Positions 1 to 8,247 of a stretch of 64,000 bases of DNA are shown here, one piece after another; the stretch's first letter is position 1, and each line of letters starts with the position of its first letter. The translations under genes and the position numbers were made by a program. The notes beneath the pieces were generated by a model. That model was not told the origin of the DNA, did not search any database, and saw only the letters and a program-made list of their open reading frames with translations. The stretch is from Vagococcus acidifermentans (lineage in GTDB: Bacteria; Bacillota; Bacilli; Lactobacillales; Vagococcaceae): NCBI RefSeq assembly GCF_003987655.1, contig NZ_NGKC01000002.1, forward strand, positions 210,587 through 274,586. Reading direction: 5' to 3'.

Positions 1-1557
1 ATTGAAAAGGGGCCGTACGTATCATTTGCAAACTGCGGGCTGCCTTACTACGTATCAGGGCAAATTTCAGAACGTGATGATTTGCTTGTTCAGACACCGG
101 AAAAACTGCGTGAGCGATTCCAGCTGGATGTCCGTCCAGAAAGCGAAGTCACCAGTATTTCCCCGGATAAAAAAGAAGTGACAGTTGCCAGCAAAAATGG
201 CGAGTACCAGCTGTCTTATGATAAATTGATTCTGTCGCCGGGGGCCAAGCCGTTTGTCCCGCCGATTGCCGGCTTTGCTGATGCTGATAATGTCTTCACA
301 TTGCGGAATGTTCCCGATGTGGACGCCATCATGTCTTTTATAGCCGAAAAGCAGCCTAAAAAAGCCGCCGTTATCGGCGCCGGCTTTATCGGACTGGAAA
401 TGGCGGAGAACTTGGCAGAGAAAGGCTTGGATGTCACGATTATCGAAAAAGCGCCTCATGTGCTGCCGCCTGTAGATGAAGAAATTGCGGCCCATGTGAC
501 CAACGAATTACAAGCTCATCAAGTCAACGTGATGGTAACAGTCGGCGCAACGGAATTTCAGGAAAATGGCCGTAAAATCATTCTGGATGACGGGTCGATT
601 GTGGAAACAGACATGATTCTGCTCTCCGTCGGCGTCCAGCCGGAAAACAAACTTGCTGTGGATGCGGGCATTGAAACAGGCATGCGCGGGGGCATCTTAG
701 TCGATGACAATTACGAAACATCAGTCAAAGATATTTACGCAGTCGGTGATGCCATCATCGTGAAACATACGGTAACAGCTGAAGATACCATGATTGCGCT
801 GGCTTCTCCGGCAAACCGTCAGGGACGTCAGGTAGCAGACATCATCTCAGGTTTAGCCCGTAAAAACCGGGGCAGTCTGGGGACCGCTATCGTACGTGTC
901 TTCGATAAAGCGATAGCTTCCACCGGCATGAATGAACGGCAGCTGAAGTTGGCCGGACGTGATTATCAAGTGGTCCATGTCCAAGGCAAGAGCCACGCCG
1001 GTTATTATCCGGGAGCTTCTGATTTGACTCTGAAACTGTTGTTCCATCCAAAGACCGGGGAAATATACGGAGCGCAAGCAGTCGGCGAAGACGGTGTTGA
1101 CAAGCGTATCGATATCATTGCCACGGCGATTAAAGCCGGTTTGACAGTCGCTGATTTGCCGGAACTGGAATTTACTTATGCGCCGCCGTTCGGTTCTGCC
1201 AAAGACCCGGTCAACATGGCAGGTTATGCGGCACTGAATATTATTGAAGGTTTGTCTGACACTATCCAGTGGTATGAACTGGATGCGGCACGTGAAGCAG
1301 GCGCCTACTTGCTGGATGTCAGAAATGAGAATGAATTCGACAATGCGCCATTGGCAGATTTCGTGAATATTCCGCTGGACAATCTGCGTTGCCGCCTGCA
1401 TGAGGTGCCTAAAGATAAAGAAGTCATCGTCAGCTGTGCCAGCGGTCAGCGAAGTTACTTAGCTGAACGTATCTTGAAGCAGTCTGGTTACAATGTCAAA
1501 AATTTGGACGGTGCATACGCAGTTTATGCGATGATGCACAACCAGGGGGAAAAATAA
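1..1557 (+). CDS. CoA-disulfide / persulfide reductase fused to rhodanese (5' end outside window)
   Basis: FAD- and NAD(P)H-dependent pyridine nucleotide-disulfide oxidoreductase of the CoADR-RHD (Nsr-like) type, a cytoplasmic enzyme that reduces CoA disulfide or persulfides. The frame is open from the first base and begins with SFANCGLPYY; its cysteine (codon 34-36) is the family's redox Cys, usually near residue 43, so about 30 residues are missing on the left. The NAD-binding motif GAGFIGLEMAE and the FAD motif IYAVGDA are visible. The last ~95 residues form a rhodanese domain with active loop CASGQRS. It overlaps the next gene (TAATG). With a second rhodanese and a CstR-like repressor it forms a sulfide/persulfide detoxification operon. 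The family is clear; the exact substrate is inferred. Confidence 0.9.
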   Translation: MEKGPYVSFANCGLPYYVSGQISERDDLLVQTPEKLRERFQLDVRPESEVTSISPDKKEVTVASKNGEYQLSYDKLILSPGAKPFVPPIAGFADADNVFTLRNVPDVDAIMSFIAEKQPKKAAVIGAGFIGLEMAENLAEKGLDVTIIEKAPHVLPPVDEEIAAHVTNELQAHQVNVMVTVGATEFQENGRKIILDDGSIVETDMILLSVGVQPENKLAVDAGIETGMRGGILVDDNYETSVKDIYAVGDAIIVKHTVTAEDTMIALASPANRQGRQVADIISGLARKNRGSLGTAIVRVFDKAIASTGMNERQLKLAGRDYQVVHVQGKSHAGYYPGASDLTLKLLFHPKTGEIYGAQAVGEDGVDKRIDIIATAIKAGLTVADLPELEFTYAPPFGSAKDPVNMAGYAALNIIEGLSDTIQWYELDAAREAGAYLLDVRNENEFDNAPLADFVNIPLDNLRCRLHEVPKDKEVIVSCASGQRSYLAERILKQSGYNVKNLDGAYAVYAMMHNQGEK

Positions 1558-1862
1558 TGTATCAAAGTATTTCACCGGATGAATTTGAACAAATTGAGAA
1601 AAGAAACGACATTCACATCATTGATGTGCGTGAAGCAGATGAATTTGCAGCCGGTCACATCCCACAAGCTCAGTCGCTGCCGCTGTCGGAGCTTGTGGCA
1701 CGCTATTCCGACACACTGGATAAAGAGCTGCCGTATTACCTCATTTGCTTATCTGGTTCGCGGTCTGCACAGGCCGCCGCATTTTTGGGAAATGAAGGGT
1801 ATCAAGTAACTAATGTCATGGGCGGTATGTTCTCATGGAGAGGTGAAATAGAAGTTGGCTGA
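1557..1862 (+). CDS. Single-domain rhodanese sulfurtransferase
   Basis: A 101-residue stand-alone rhodanese-like protein, cytoplasmic, without a signal peptide. It transfers sulfane sulfur through a persulfide on its active-site cysteine. The motif IIDVREADEFAAGHIP is the typical rhodanese entry, and ICLSGSRSAQAAAFL holds the catalytic Cys. Its start overlaps the stop of the upstream reductase by one base (TAATG), and its last codons overlap the downstream regulator by 8 bases, so the three genes are translationally coupled. It probably passes sulfur to or from the persulfide reductase. The family is certain; the physiological partner is inferred. Confidence 0.88.
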   Translation: MYQSISPDEFEQIEKRNDIHIIDVREADEFAAGHIPQAQSLPLSELVARYSDTLDKELPYYLICLSGSRSAQAAAFLGNEGYQVTNVMGGMFSWRGEIEVG

Positions 1863-2118
1863 TGAAACGAAAAAAATCTTAAATCGCTTGAAGCGTTCGG
1901 AAGGACAGCTGCGGGGGATTCAAAAGATGATCAGCGACGGGGCGGAATGCCGCGATGTCGTCACTCAGCTTTCGGCAGTCCGGTCAAGTATCGACAGGGC
2001 CATCGGCATCATTGTGGCTGAAAATCTGGTGAGCTGCTTGAGTGACGACGCGCTGTCCGAGGTAGAAAAAGACCAGAAAATCCAAGACGCCGTGTCGTTA
2101 ATTGTAAAATCAAAATAG
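1855..2118 (+). CDS. cstR: CsoR-family persulfide-sensing repressor, CstR-like
   Basis: An 87-residue all-helical DUF156/CsoR-family repressor. The start is TTG at 1855, preceded by GGAGAGGTG and overlapping the rhodanese gene. Two cysteines, C32 (ECRDVVTQLSAVRSS) and C61 (ENLVSCL), have the 29-residue spacing of the C31/C60 pair in Staphylococcus CstR, which forms a di-/trisulfide link on reaction with sulfane sulfur. The copper-site histidine of true CsoR is absent: the second Cys follows ENLVS and is not part of an HC pair. The C-terminus LIVKSK also resembles CstR. With the rhodanese and CoADR genes upstream, autoregulation of a persulfide-response operon is the natural reading; the operator would lie left of the window. 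Confidence 0.82.
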   Translation: MADETKKILNRLKRSEGQLRGIQKMISDGAECRDVVTQLSAVRSSIDRAIGIIVAENLVSCLSDDALSEVEKDQKIQDAVSLIVKSK

Positions 2119-2122
2119 CAGT

Positions 2123-2166
2123 CTCCCGGTACAGGCGGTTTTCACGGCTGTGCCGGGAGTTTTTTT
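2123..2166 (+). terminator. Rho-independent terminator of the persulfide operon
   Basis: Twelve-base arms CTCCCGGTACAG (2123-2134) and CTGTGCCGGGAG (2148-2159) pair with a single G-U wobble around a 13-base loop, followed by seven T. It lies 5 bases after the cstR stop. Confidence 0.9.
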
Positions 2167-2272
2167 AAATTATGACAGTGTCTGTTACTCCTGCTTTCTT
2201 TCTGCTCCTTGCTCGTGTTATGATAAGTTTGATGGTATGCATTGCCGAAATCACATAAAAAGAGGGGATAGC

Positions 2273-3343
2273 ATGAGTAATATCTATCAGGAAGCACTGG
2301 AAGCTCACAAGCGGTGGCAAGGTAAGTTGTCTGTGACAGCTAAGGCACCTGTGTCGAACAAAGAAGAACTGTCGTTAGCATACAGTCCCGGTGTGGCTGA
2401 ACCGTGCCGGGAAATTCAAAAAGACAAAGAGAAAATGTACGATTACACATGGAAAGGCAACTCGGTGGCAGTGGTGACTGATGGTTCAGCTGTTCTTGGT
2501 TTGGGTAATATCGGACCGGAAGCGGCGCTGCCTGTGATGGAAGGGAAAGCTGTGCTGTTCAATCAGTTCGGCGGCATTAATTTGGAAGATATTTCCGCAC
2601 CGCGCTGTGTTGAAATTGAACGTAGGCTGATTGAAGCGCTGGATATCCCGGTTTTTCATGACGACCAGCACGGCACGGCGATTGTGACAGTCGCGGCGCT
2701 CATCAATGCACTGAAACTGACCGGCAAGAAAAAAGAAGACATCAAAGTAGTGGTTTCCGGTGCCGGTGCAGCCGGGAGTTCGATTGTGAAGCTGTTGAGG
2801 GATTTTGGCGTGACCCGGATTTATGTGTTCAACAGCAGAGGCATCTTGTCGCAAGCGAAAAGTGCCGGTTACAATTTTCTTCAAAAGGAAATCGCAGCCC
2901 TTTCCAATCCTGACAATCTGGATACGGATATGGCAGGTGCTATGGTCGGGGCCGATGTTTTTATCGGTGTATCGTTGGGCGGATTGGTGACGCAGGAGAT
3001 GGTCCGCTCGATGAATGACCTGCCGATTATCTTTGCCATGGCAAATCCGGAGCCGGAAATCGGCTACCATGAGGCGTTGGAAGCCGGTGCAGCTGTAGTC
3101 GGTACGGGACGTTCAGATTTTCCGAATCAAATCAATAATGTTCTGGCTTTTCCGGGCATTTTCAAAGGCGCATTGAGTGCCCGTGCCAAAAAAATTACCG
3201 ACGAGATGAAGCTGGCCGCCGCTGAGGGAATTGCTTCCATCGTTTCTGACGAGGAACTGGCGTTTGATTATGTTATCCCGTCGGCTTTCAACGAAAAAGT
3301 CGCGGCGGTTGTTGCTGATGCGGTGGCAAAACGCGTGCGCTGA
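2273..3343 (+). CDS. NAD(P)-dependent malic enzyme with an internal deletion
   Basis: Oxidative decarboxylation of malate to pyruvate and CO2 by a short-type bacterial malic enzyme. Start ATG at 2273 follows AGAGGGG; the frame is open further upstream but without a ribosome site. The protein is 356 residues, while relatives such as YtsJ and MaeE have about 385-410. [11 protein letters not shown] carries the catalytic Tyr, MEGKAVLF the catalytic Lys, and INLED and FHDDQHGT the metal ligands; the Rossmann motif is [10 protein letters not shown]. In relatives the segment between VLFxxF and FGGINLED contains about 29 more residues (VDAFPI...EPTFGG). Here [13 protein letters not shown] runs straight through, so part of the malic domain is missing although the frame is intact. 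Activity is therefore doubtful. Confidence 0.82.
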   Translation: MSNIYQEALEAHKRWQGKLSVTAKAPVSNKEELSLAYSPGVAEPCREIQKDKEKMYDYTWKGNSVAVVTDGSAVLGLGNIGPEAALPVMEGKAVLFNQFGGINLEDISAPRCVEIERRLIEALDIPVFHDDQHGTAIVTVAALINALKLTGKKKEDIKVVVSGAGAAGSSIVKLLRDFGVTRIYVFNSRGILSQAKSAGYNFLQKEIAALSNPDNLDTDMAGAMVGADVFIGVSLGGLVTQEMVRSMNDLPIIFAMANPEPEIGYHEALEAGAAVVGTGRSDFPNQINNVLAFPGIFKGALSARAKKITDEMKLAAAEGIASIVSDEELAFDYVIPSAFNEKVAAVVADAVAKRVR

Positions 3344-3374
3344 GGACCCGGCCGGATAAAAATGACGGAAACAG

Positions 3375-3403
3375 TTGACAGAATTGTTTTATTTTGATAA
3401 TAT
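3375..3403 (+). promoter_or_regulatory. Promoter of the metNIQ T-box leader
   Basis: TTGACA at 3375-3380 and TAATAT at 3398-3403 are separated by 17 bases. It lies at the start of the 5' leader that ends in the T-box element. Confidence 0.72.
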
Positions 3404-3410
3404 GCCAATA

Positions 3411-3722
3411 ATCAATTATATGAACTGCTTTGAAAAGAAGAGTACATTTCAGCAAGGTTTAACAGAGACCTCTGTCAGGTGAAAAAGAGGAGCTGGATGG
3501 GAATGGAAGATGGTCTTTGAGCATAGATGGATGAGCACACACTGTGTGAGTCCGTTTCGGGGATGCCCGTTACAGCACGACAGTATCAAAGTCTTGTAAA
3601 AAAGCGTGACTTTTGTACTGGGAAAGGCCGCTGGTGCGAATCAGGGGCGAATTAAGGTGGTAACACGGAAGCTCAGCTTTCGTCCTTTGTTGGGATACAG
3701 CAAGGACGAAAGCTTTTTTAAT
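3411..3722 (+). ncRNA. T-box riboswitch (probably tRNA-Met specific) upstream of metNIQ
   Basis: The 401-base gap before metN holds a leader with the conserved T-box sequence AAGGTGGTAACACGG at 3654-3668, followed by a perfect 13-bp terminator stem (AGCTTTCGTCCTT 3675-3687, AAGGACGAAAGCT 3702-3714) and a T run. T-box leaders bind uncharged tRNA and switch from terminator to antiterminator. Upstream, 3430-3600 is stem-rich with several ATG triplets near 3498-3512 that could be the specifier codon. I infer methionine specificity mainly from the downstream transporter; the exact specifier loop was not resolved. Confidence 0.85.
3675..3719 (+). terminator. T-box attenuator terminator
   Basis: A 13-bp perfect stem at 3675-3687/3702-3714 followed by TTTTT. 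The 5' arm follows the T-box motif immediately, so the terminator and antiterminator folds are mutually exclusive. Confidence 0.88.
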
Positions 3723-3744
3723 TAAGTCGGAGGAGGCGTTTTGT

Positions 3745-4782
3745 ATGAGTTTGATTAAGCTCATTCAGGTGACGAAACAGTTTAACGGTAAACAGGGAAA
3801 GCTGACAGCCGTCGACCAAGTGGACTTGGCGATTGAAGCAGGTGAAATATTCGGTGTGATCGGTTATTCAGGTGCTGGCAAAAGCACGCTGATACGGCTT
3901 TTGAATCAGCTGGAAAAACCGACTGACGGGAAAATAATTATTAATGGTCAAACAGTCAATGATTTAAAAGGAGCTGAACTGCGCGGCTACCGGAAAAAAA
4001 TCGGCATGATTTTTCAACATTTCAACTTGCTGTGGTCGCGCACAGTGATAGAAAATATTATGTTGCCGCTGGAGCTGACGGGTGTTTCCAAGCCGGCACG
4101 ACGCAAGCGGGCACAGGAGCTGATTAAACTGGTCGGTTTAGAAGGTCGGGAAGACGCATACCCGAGCCAGCTCTCCGGCGGTCAAAAACAGCGTGTCGGC
4201 ATTGCCCGGGCGCTTGCCAATGAACCGGAGATTCTGTTGTGCGATGAAGCAACAAGTGCCCTTGACCCGCAGACGACAGATGAAGTGCTCGACCTTTTGC
4301 TGGCAATCAACCAGAAACTCAATCTGACCATCGTGCTGATTACACACGAGATGAACGTCATCCGCAAAATTTGCGACCGTGTAGCCGTCATGGAAGACGG
4401 TAAAGTGATTGAAGTGGGCGAAGTCCTGTCTGTGTTTAAAAATCCGCAGCACGAGGTCACCAAAAAATTTGTCCAGCAGGATAATTTTGCCGACGCGGAT
4501 GAAAGCGAAAGTGCGCTGGATTATCTGGTGAACGCGTACCCTGACGGAATCATCGTCCGGCTGATTTTTGAAGGCGAAAAGTCGAAAGAGGCCACGATAT
4601 CCAAAGCGATACATTCACTGCCAATCGATATCAACGTGCTGCAGGCGACTATCCGCCAGACACAGCATACGTCATTCGGCACGATGCTCGTCCAAATCAC
4701 AGGCGAACAGGATGCGCTGGCAAAAAGTCTGGCGTTTTTCAAAGAACATGAAGTGGGAACTGAGGTGATTCAACGTGGATAA
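3745..4782 (+). CDS. metN: Methionine ABC transporter ATP-binding protein MetN
   Basis: ATPase of the MetNIQ D/L-methionine importer. The start is ATG 3745 after GGAGGAGG (3729-3736). Walker A GYSGAGKST lies at residues 40-48, the signature is LSGGQKQR, Walker B is ILLCDEATSALDP, and the H-loop is ITHEMN. The ~80 C-terminal residues match the NIL/ACT-like domain by which intracellular methionine inhibits the transporter. The length of 345 fits the family. It overlaps metI by 8 bases. Transcription is expected to depend on the T-box leader upstream, so low charged tRNA-Met should raise expression. Confidence 0.95.
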   Translation: MSLIKLIQVTKQFNGKQGKLTAVDQVDLAIEAGEIFGVIGYSGAGKSTLIRLLNQLEKPTDGKIIINGQTVNDLKGAELRGYRKKIGMIFQHFNLLWSRTVIENIMLPLELTGVSKPARRKRAQELIKLVGLEGREDAYPSQLSGGQKQRVGIARALANEPEILLCDEATSALDPQTTDEVLDLLLAINQKLNLTIVLITHEMNVIRKICDRVAVMEDGKVIEVGEVLSVFKNPQHEVTKKFVQQDNFADADESESALDYLVNAYPDGIIVRLIFEGEKSKEATISKAIHSLPIDINVLQATIRQTQHTSFGTMLVQITGEQDALAKSLAFFKEHEVGTEVIQRG

Positions 4783-5461
4783 AAGTTTTGTTGAGACGTA
4801 TTTTGATTTTAGCCAAATCGACACTGCGGCATTCAAGCAGGCAATTGTCGAAACGTTGTATATGACAGGTATTTCTATTTTATTTGTCGGCGTCTTGGGA
4901 CTCCTGATTGGGTTGATGCTCTATTATTTCAGCAAAAGCCACCTGACGGTTTACAAAGTCTTGTACAGTGTCGTTTCGATTATCAGCAACGCGTTCCGTT
5001 CGATACCGTTTATTATTCTCATTATTTTACTTTTTCCGATGACTAAAGCGTTGATCGGCACGACACTCGGCTCCACCGCCGCTTTGCCGGCACTGATTAT
5101 TTCAGCCGCCCCGTTTTTTGCACGGCTGGTCGAAATTGCTTTCCGTGAAGTCGACTCGGGTGTCATCGAAGCAAGCGAGGCGATGGGCGCGTCCAGATTT
5201 CAAATCATCACGAAAGTACTGATTCCTGAAAGTCTGCCAGCTTTGATATCCGGCATCACAGTCACGACGATTACGATGATCGGGTTCACTGCAATGGCAG
5301 GTGTTATCGGCGCCGGCGGTCTGGGGGCACTGGCTTATCAGGCAGGCTTTCTGCGCCAGCGTTATACGGTTATCTTATTTGCAACACTACTCATTCTTTT
5401 GATTGTTTTTGTGATACAGTGGCTCGGTGATTTACTGGTCCGTCTCACAGATAAACGATAA
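4775..5461 (+). CDS. metI: Methionine ABC transporter permease MetI
   Basis: Inner-membrane permease of MetNIQ, 228 residues, starting at GTG 4775 inside the end of metN. About five hydrophobic segments are visible. The cytoplasmic coupling loop has the pattern EASEAMGASRFQIITKVLIPESLPALISG, an EAA motif for contact with MetN. The last segment (VILFATLLILLIVFVIQW) is followed by a short basic tail. A 30-base gap leads to metQ. Identification rests on the family pattern plus the metN and metQ neighbours. Confidence 0.94.
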   Translation: MDKSFVETYFDFSQIDTAAFKQAIVETLYMTGISILFVGVLGLLIGLMLYYFSKSHLTVYKVLYSVVSIISNAFRSIPFIILIILLFPMTKALIGTTLGSTAALPALIISAAPFFARLVEIAFREVDSGVIEASEAMGASRFQIITKVLIPESLPALISGITVTTITMIGFTAMAGVIGAGGLGALAYQAGFLRQRYTVILFATLLILLIVFVIQWLGDLLVRLTDKR

Positions 5462-5491
5462 ATTTTTGACAATATTAAAGGGGGACTTATC

Positions 5492-6343
5492 ATGAAAAAG
5501 AAATTCGCAGCATTTGGGTTATTATCAGCACTGGTTTTAGGATTGGCAGCTTGCGGCGGCGGCTCTGATGAAAAGGCAACGAAGGAGTCGGCCGGCGGAA
5601 AAAGCGGTGAAGACACCACAATCATTGTGGGGGCCTCACCAACACCGCATGCCGAAATTCTTGAAGAAGCAAAACCATTGTTGAAAGAAAAAGGGTTTGA
5701 CCTGGAAATCAAAGTGTTTGACGATTACATTTTGCCGAACACTGCACTTGAAAGCAAAGAACTGGATGCCAACTACTTCCAGCACATCCCGTATTTTGAA
5801 AATGCCGTTGAAGAGAACAACTTTGATTTTGTGAATGCCGGCAAAGTGCATATCGAGCTGATGGCATTGTATTCACAGCAGTTGAAAGACATCAAGGATT
5901 TGGAAGAAGGAGCGACCGTCCTGACAAGTAATTCCGAAACGGACTGGGGCAGAATCATCACTATTCTGCAAGATGCCGGACTGGTGAAGGTGAAAGACGG
6001 TGTCGACCTGCTGACAGCAACTTTTGATGATATTGCTGAAAATCCAAAGAACTTGAAGTTTAAATATGACTTGGACCCGGGCATGATGACTAGTGCTTAC
6101 CAGAACGATGAAGCAGCTCTGATTGCCATCAATGCCAACTTTGCAAACGGCATCGGTTTGAGTCCTAAAGAGGATGGCGTCCTTGTAGAAAAAGACAACT
6201 CTCCGTACGCTAATATCGTCGCAGTCCGTACAGGCGATGAAAAAACAGAGAAAATCAAAGCATTGATGGATGTCCTGCATTCTGAGGAAATCACGTCATT
6301 CATCGAAGAAAAATGGAGCGGTACAATCACTCCGATTCAATAA
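5492..6343 (+). CDS. metQ: Methionine-binding lipoprotein MetQ
   Basis: Substrate-binding lipoprotein of MetNIQ (NlpA family), 283 residues. The N-terminus MKKKFAAFGLLSALVLGLAACGGG is a signal peptide with a lipobox (LAAC), so it is attached to the outer face of the membrane. Family features include IIVGASPTPHAEIL near the mature start, the LDANYFQHIPY segment, and FKYDLDPGMMTSAYQNDEAALIAINANFANGIGLSP, which carries methionine-contacting residues in the family. The ribosome site AAAGGGGG precedes the ATG. A strong terminator follows, so this is the last gene of the operon. Confidence 0.95.
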   Translation: MKKKFAAFGLLSALVLGLAACGGGSDEKATKESAGGKSGEDTTIIVGASPTPHAEILEEAKPLLKEKGFDLEIKVFDDYILPNTALESKELDANYFQHIPYFENAVEENNFDFVNAGKVHIELMALYSQQLKDIKDLEEGATVLTSNSETDWGRIITILQDAGLVKVKDGVDLLTATFDDIAENPKNLKFKYDLDPGMMTSAYQNDEAALIAINANFANGIGLSPKEDGVLVEKDNSPYANIVAVRTGDEKTEKIKALMDVLHSEEITSFIEEKWSGTITPIQ

Positions 6344-6348
6344 GTAAG

Positions 6349-6391
6349 AAACACAGCTTCGGCAAATGATTTTTGCCGAGGCTGTGTTTTT
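6349..6391 (+). terminator. Terminator after metQ
   Basis: AAACACAGCTTCGGCAAA pairs with TTTTGCCGAGGCTGTGTTT almost completely, followed by T residues; it begins 6 bases after the metQ stop. Confidence 0.88.
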
Positions 6392-6475
6392 CAGTCTTGT
6401 CTGAATACTAAAAACAAAAATATTACTCAACCAGACAATATTGTTGACGATTAAGGTTTCTTGGTACAATCAGAC

Positions 6476-6898
6476 TTAAAGGTATGTAGAATCTATGTTG
6501 AGCAAGTTAGGTACCCTGCTTTTGATCTCATAATAAATCTGCTTCATTTCTTCGTTATTTTTAGACTTGAGTGAGACATTTATGATTATATACGATTCGC
6601 CTGATTCTTCCGTTTGGGACCTTTCAAGCGTTTGAATATCATAATCTCTTTTTACTGAGTTTTCAAATCCTAAGATGGCATCTTCATCGGTTTTAGGGTC
6701 AATTATTATAAGAATTTTGTAAAGGTTTTCATGTTTTTGATTTTTCTCGGATTCTAAAGTTGCGATGTTTGCTTGTTGGTTGTTGACAACAGCAGTTAAT
6801 GCCACAAACTTATACCCAAAATAGAGCAGCACGACAGACAAAAGTAAATCGGTTACAATTATTCTTCTATCTTTATGAAAGTTGTGTTTTGTTCCCAT
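6476..6898 (-). CDS. Small membrane-anchored protein of unknown function
   Basis: A 140-residue protein I do not recognise. The start ATG (complement 6896-6898) follows AAAGGAGG by 6 bases; an upstream in-frame ATG lacks a ribosome site. It begins with a short basic segment, then one membrane helix at about residues 13-32 (IVTDLLLSVVLLYFGYKFVAL), a short coiled-coil-like stretch (NNQQANIATLESEKNQKHEN), and a mixed alpha/beta domain of about 85 residues rich in Lys and Glu. The gene is visibly more AT-rich than its neighbours and stands alone between the metQ terminator and the malY terminator, suggesting recent acquisition. No catalytic motif was seen. Confidence 0.6.
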   Translation of the reverse strand: MGTKHNFHKDRRIIVTDLLLSVVLLYFGYKFVALTAVVNNQQANIATLESEKNQKHENLYKILIIIDPKTDEDAILGFENSVKRDYDIQTLERSQTEESGESYIIINVSLKSKNNEEMKQIYYEIKSRVPNLLNIDSTYL

Positions 6899-7001
6899 GT
6901 TACTGCCTCCTTTTTGCATATTATAACATATCAATTTGAATCAACTGATTGATGTTAAGTTTATGACAAAGTTTAAAATAAAAGTGAAATCATCTTTCTT
7001 A

Positions 7002-7041
7002 AAAACATCGGAAAAAGAGTTCTCTCTTTCTCCGATGTTTA
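7002..7041 (-). terminator. Terminator of the malX-malY transcript
   Basis: AAACATCGGA (7003-7012) pairs with TCCGATGTTT (7031-7040), with further A/T pairing inside. On the minus strand the hairpin is followed by a T run. It lies 22 bases past the malY stop. Confidence 0.75.
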
Positions 7042-7061
7042 TTGATGTTAGAAAGTATGAT

Positions 7062-8228
7062 TTATTTAGCCGTTAAGCTTTGTTTCATGCGCTCCAGTCC
7101 GTCTTGGAGTTTGGACTGCGGACAACCGACATTCAGACGCAGAAACTGGCTGCCGTTGCCGCCGTAGATACTGCCGTCCATGATAGCGACGCCGCCTTTG
7201 TTGATGAGTTTTTCCTGAATATCAGCCATCGGTACGGCACAGCCGGCAGTGTCCAGCCACATCAAATAGGTTGCTTCCGAGTGCACTGGTCGGATGTCCG
7301 GCAAGTACTGTTTTAAATAATCCGCGGCAAATGCAATGTTGCCGTCAATATAGCTGTTCAACTCATCGACCCAGTATCCGCATTCGTTATAGGCAGTCAT
7401 GGTTGCAATCATGCCCAGCGTACTTGTTGAAGACAGGCCATCACGATTCTTTAAAATAAGGGAAAATTTATCCCGCACGTGTTCATCCGGGCAAATCACG
7501 TAAGAGAAAATCAGTCCGGGAAAATTAAATGTTTTCGACCCAGAAGAGACAAGTGCCACATGCTCGGTCATCATCTTTAAAATAGGAAGATGTGTCTGTC
7601 CTTTTCTTAGTACATCCATGTGAATTTCGTCAGCTATCAGAAAAACGTGATATGTCAGACAAAGTTCGACAATCCGCTGCAGCTCATCCTCCCGCCAGAC
7701 GCGTCCAGTCGGGTTGTGCGGCGAACAAAGCAGCAGGATGCGGTTTTCCGGCTGGGACAGTTTTTCTTCCAAATCAGCAAAGTCGATGGTATAGGTCTGA
7801 TTGTGATAAATCAGCGGATTGTCCACGACCCGCCGGTTTTGACCGATGACAGTTTTAAAGAAGGCATCATAGGCAGGTGTTTGCATCACGACGCCTTGCC
7901 CTTCGTCTGAGTGAAGCTCTATCAGTTTGGACACGCTGTAGATGACAGAGGGGCTGTACATCAGCCAATCCGGCTGGATATCCGTTTGCATCCGCTCGCG
8001 GTACCAGCCGACGACCGCCTCTTTGAATGCGGTGTGATTCCAGCGTGTGTAACCAAAGACCGGGTGTGACAGACGCTTGTTCAGAGCGTGCGTCACTTCG
8101 TCCGGCAAGGCAAAATCTGTATCGGAAATGGTAAAGGGCAAGAGATTGTCTGTACCGAACCGGTCTTTTACAAAGTCCCACTGTGTGCAGTAGGTACCGC
8201 GCCGGTCCAGTGTTTCATTAAAATTCAC
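7062..8228 (-). CDS. malY: MalY/PatB-type PLP-dependent cystathionine beta-lyase
   Basis: A fold-type I PLP enzyme of 388 residues that cleaves C-S bonds of cystathionine/cysteine; E. coli MalY also binds and represses MalT. I chose GTG at 8228 because GGAGG lies 8 bases upstream; a TTG at 8243 is inside that ribosome site. The N-terminal FNETLDRRGTYCTQWDFV and LLPFTISDTDFA are close to E. coli MalY; LLCSPHNPTGRVW and IADEIHMDV bind the cofactor; SSGSKTFNFPGL contains the PLP lysine. It follows malX after 19 bases, giving the same malX-malY order as in E. coli. Whether its role here is sulfur metabolism or regulation is open. Confidence 0.9.
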   Translation of the reverse strand: MNFNETLDRRGTYCTQWDFVKDRFGTDNLLPFTISDTDFALPDEVTHALNKRLSHPVFGYTRWNHTAFKEAVVGWYRERMQTDIQPDWLMYSPSVIYSVSKLIELHSDEGQGVVMQTPAYDAFFKTVIGQNRRVVDNPLIYHNQTYTIDFADLEEKLSQPENRILLLCSPHNPTGRVWREDELQRIVELCLTYHVFLIADEIHMDVLRKGQTHLPILKMMTEHVALVSSGSKTFNFPGLIFSYVICPDEHVRDKFSLILKNRDGLSSTSTLGMIATMTAYNECGYWVDELNSYIDGNIAFAADYLKQYLPDIRPVHSEATYLMWLDTAGCAVPMADIQEKLINKGGVAIMDGSIYGGNGSQFLRLNVGCPQSKLQDGLERMKQSLTAK

Positions 8229-8247
8229 AAGGGCTTCCTCCAATTAC

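Noticed and set aside
2150..2272. N-terminal extension of the malic enzyme
   Set aside because: It begins inside the upstream terminator hairpin, has no ribosome site and gives a cysteine-rich segment not found in the family; ATG 2273 has AGAGGGG.
3570..3764. Minus-strand frame beginning MSLIKLIQ like metN
   Set aside because: An artefact of the palindrome around the metN start; the rest of the frame is antisense to the T-box leader.
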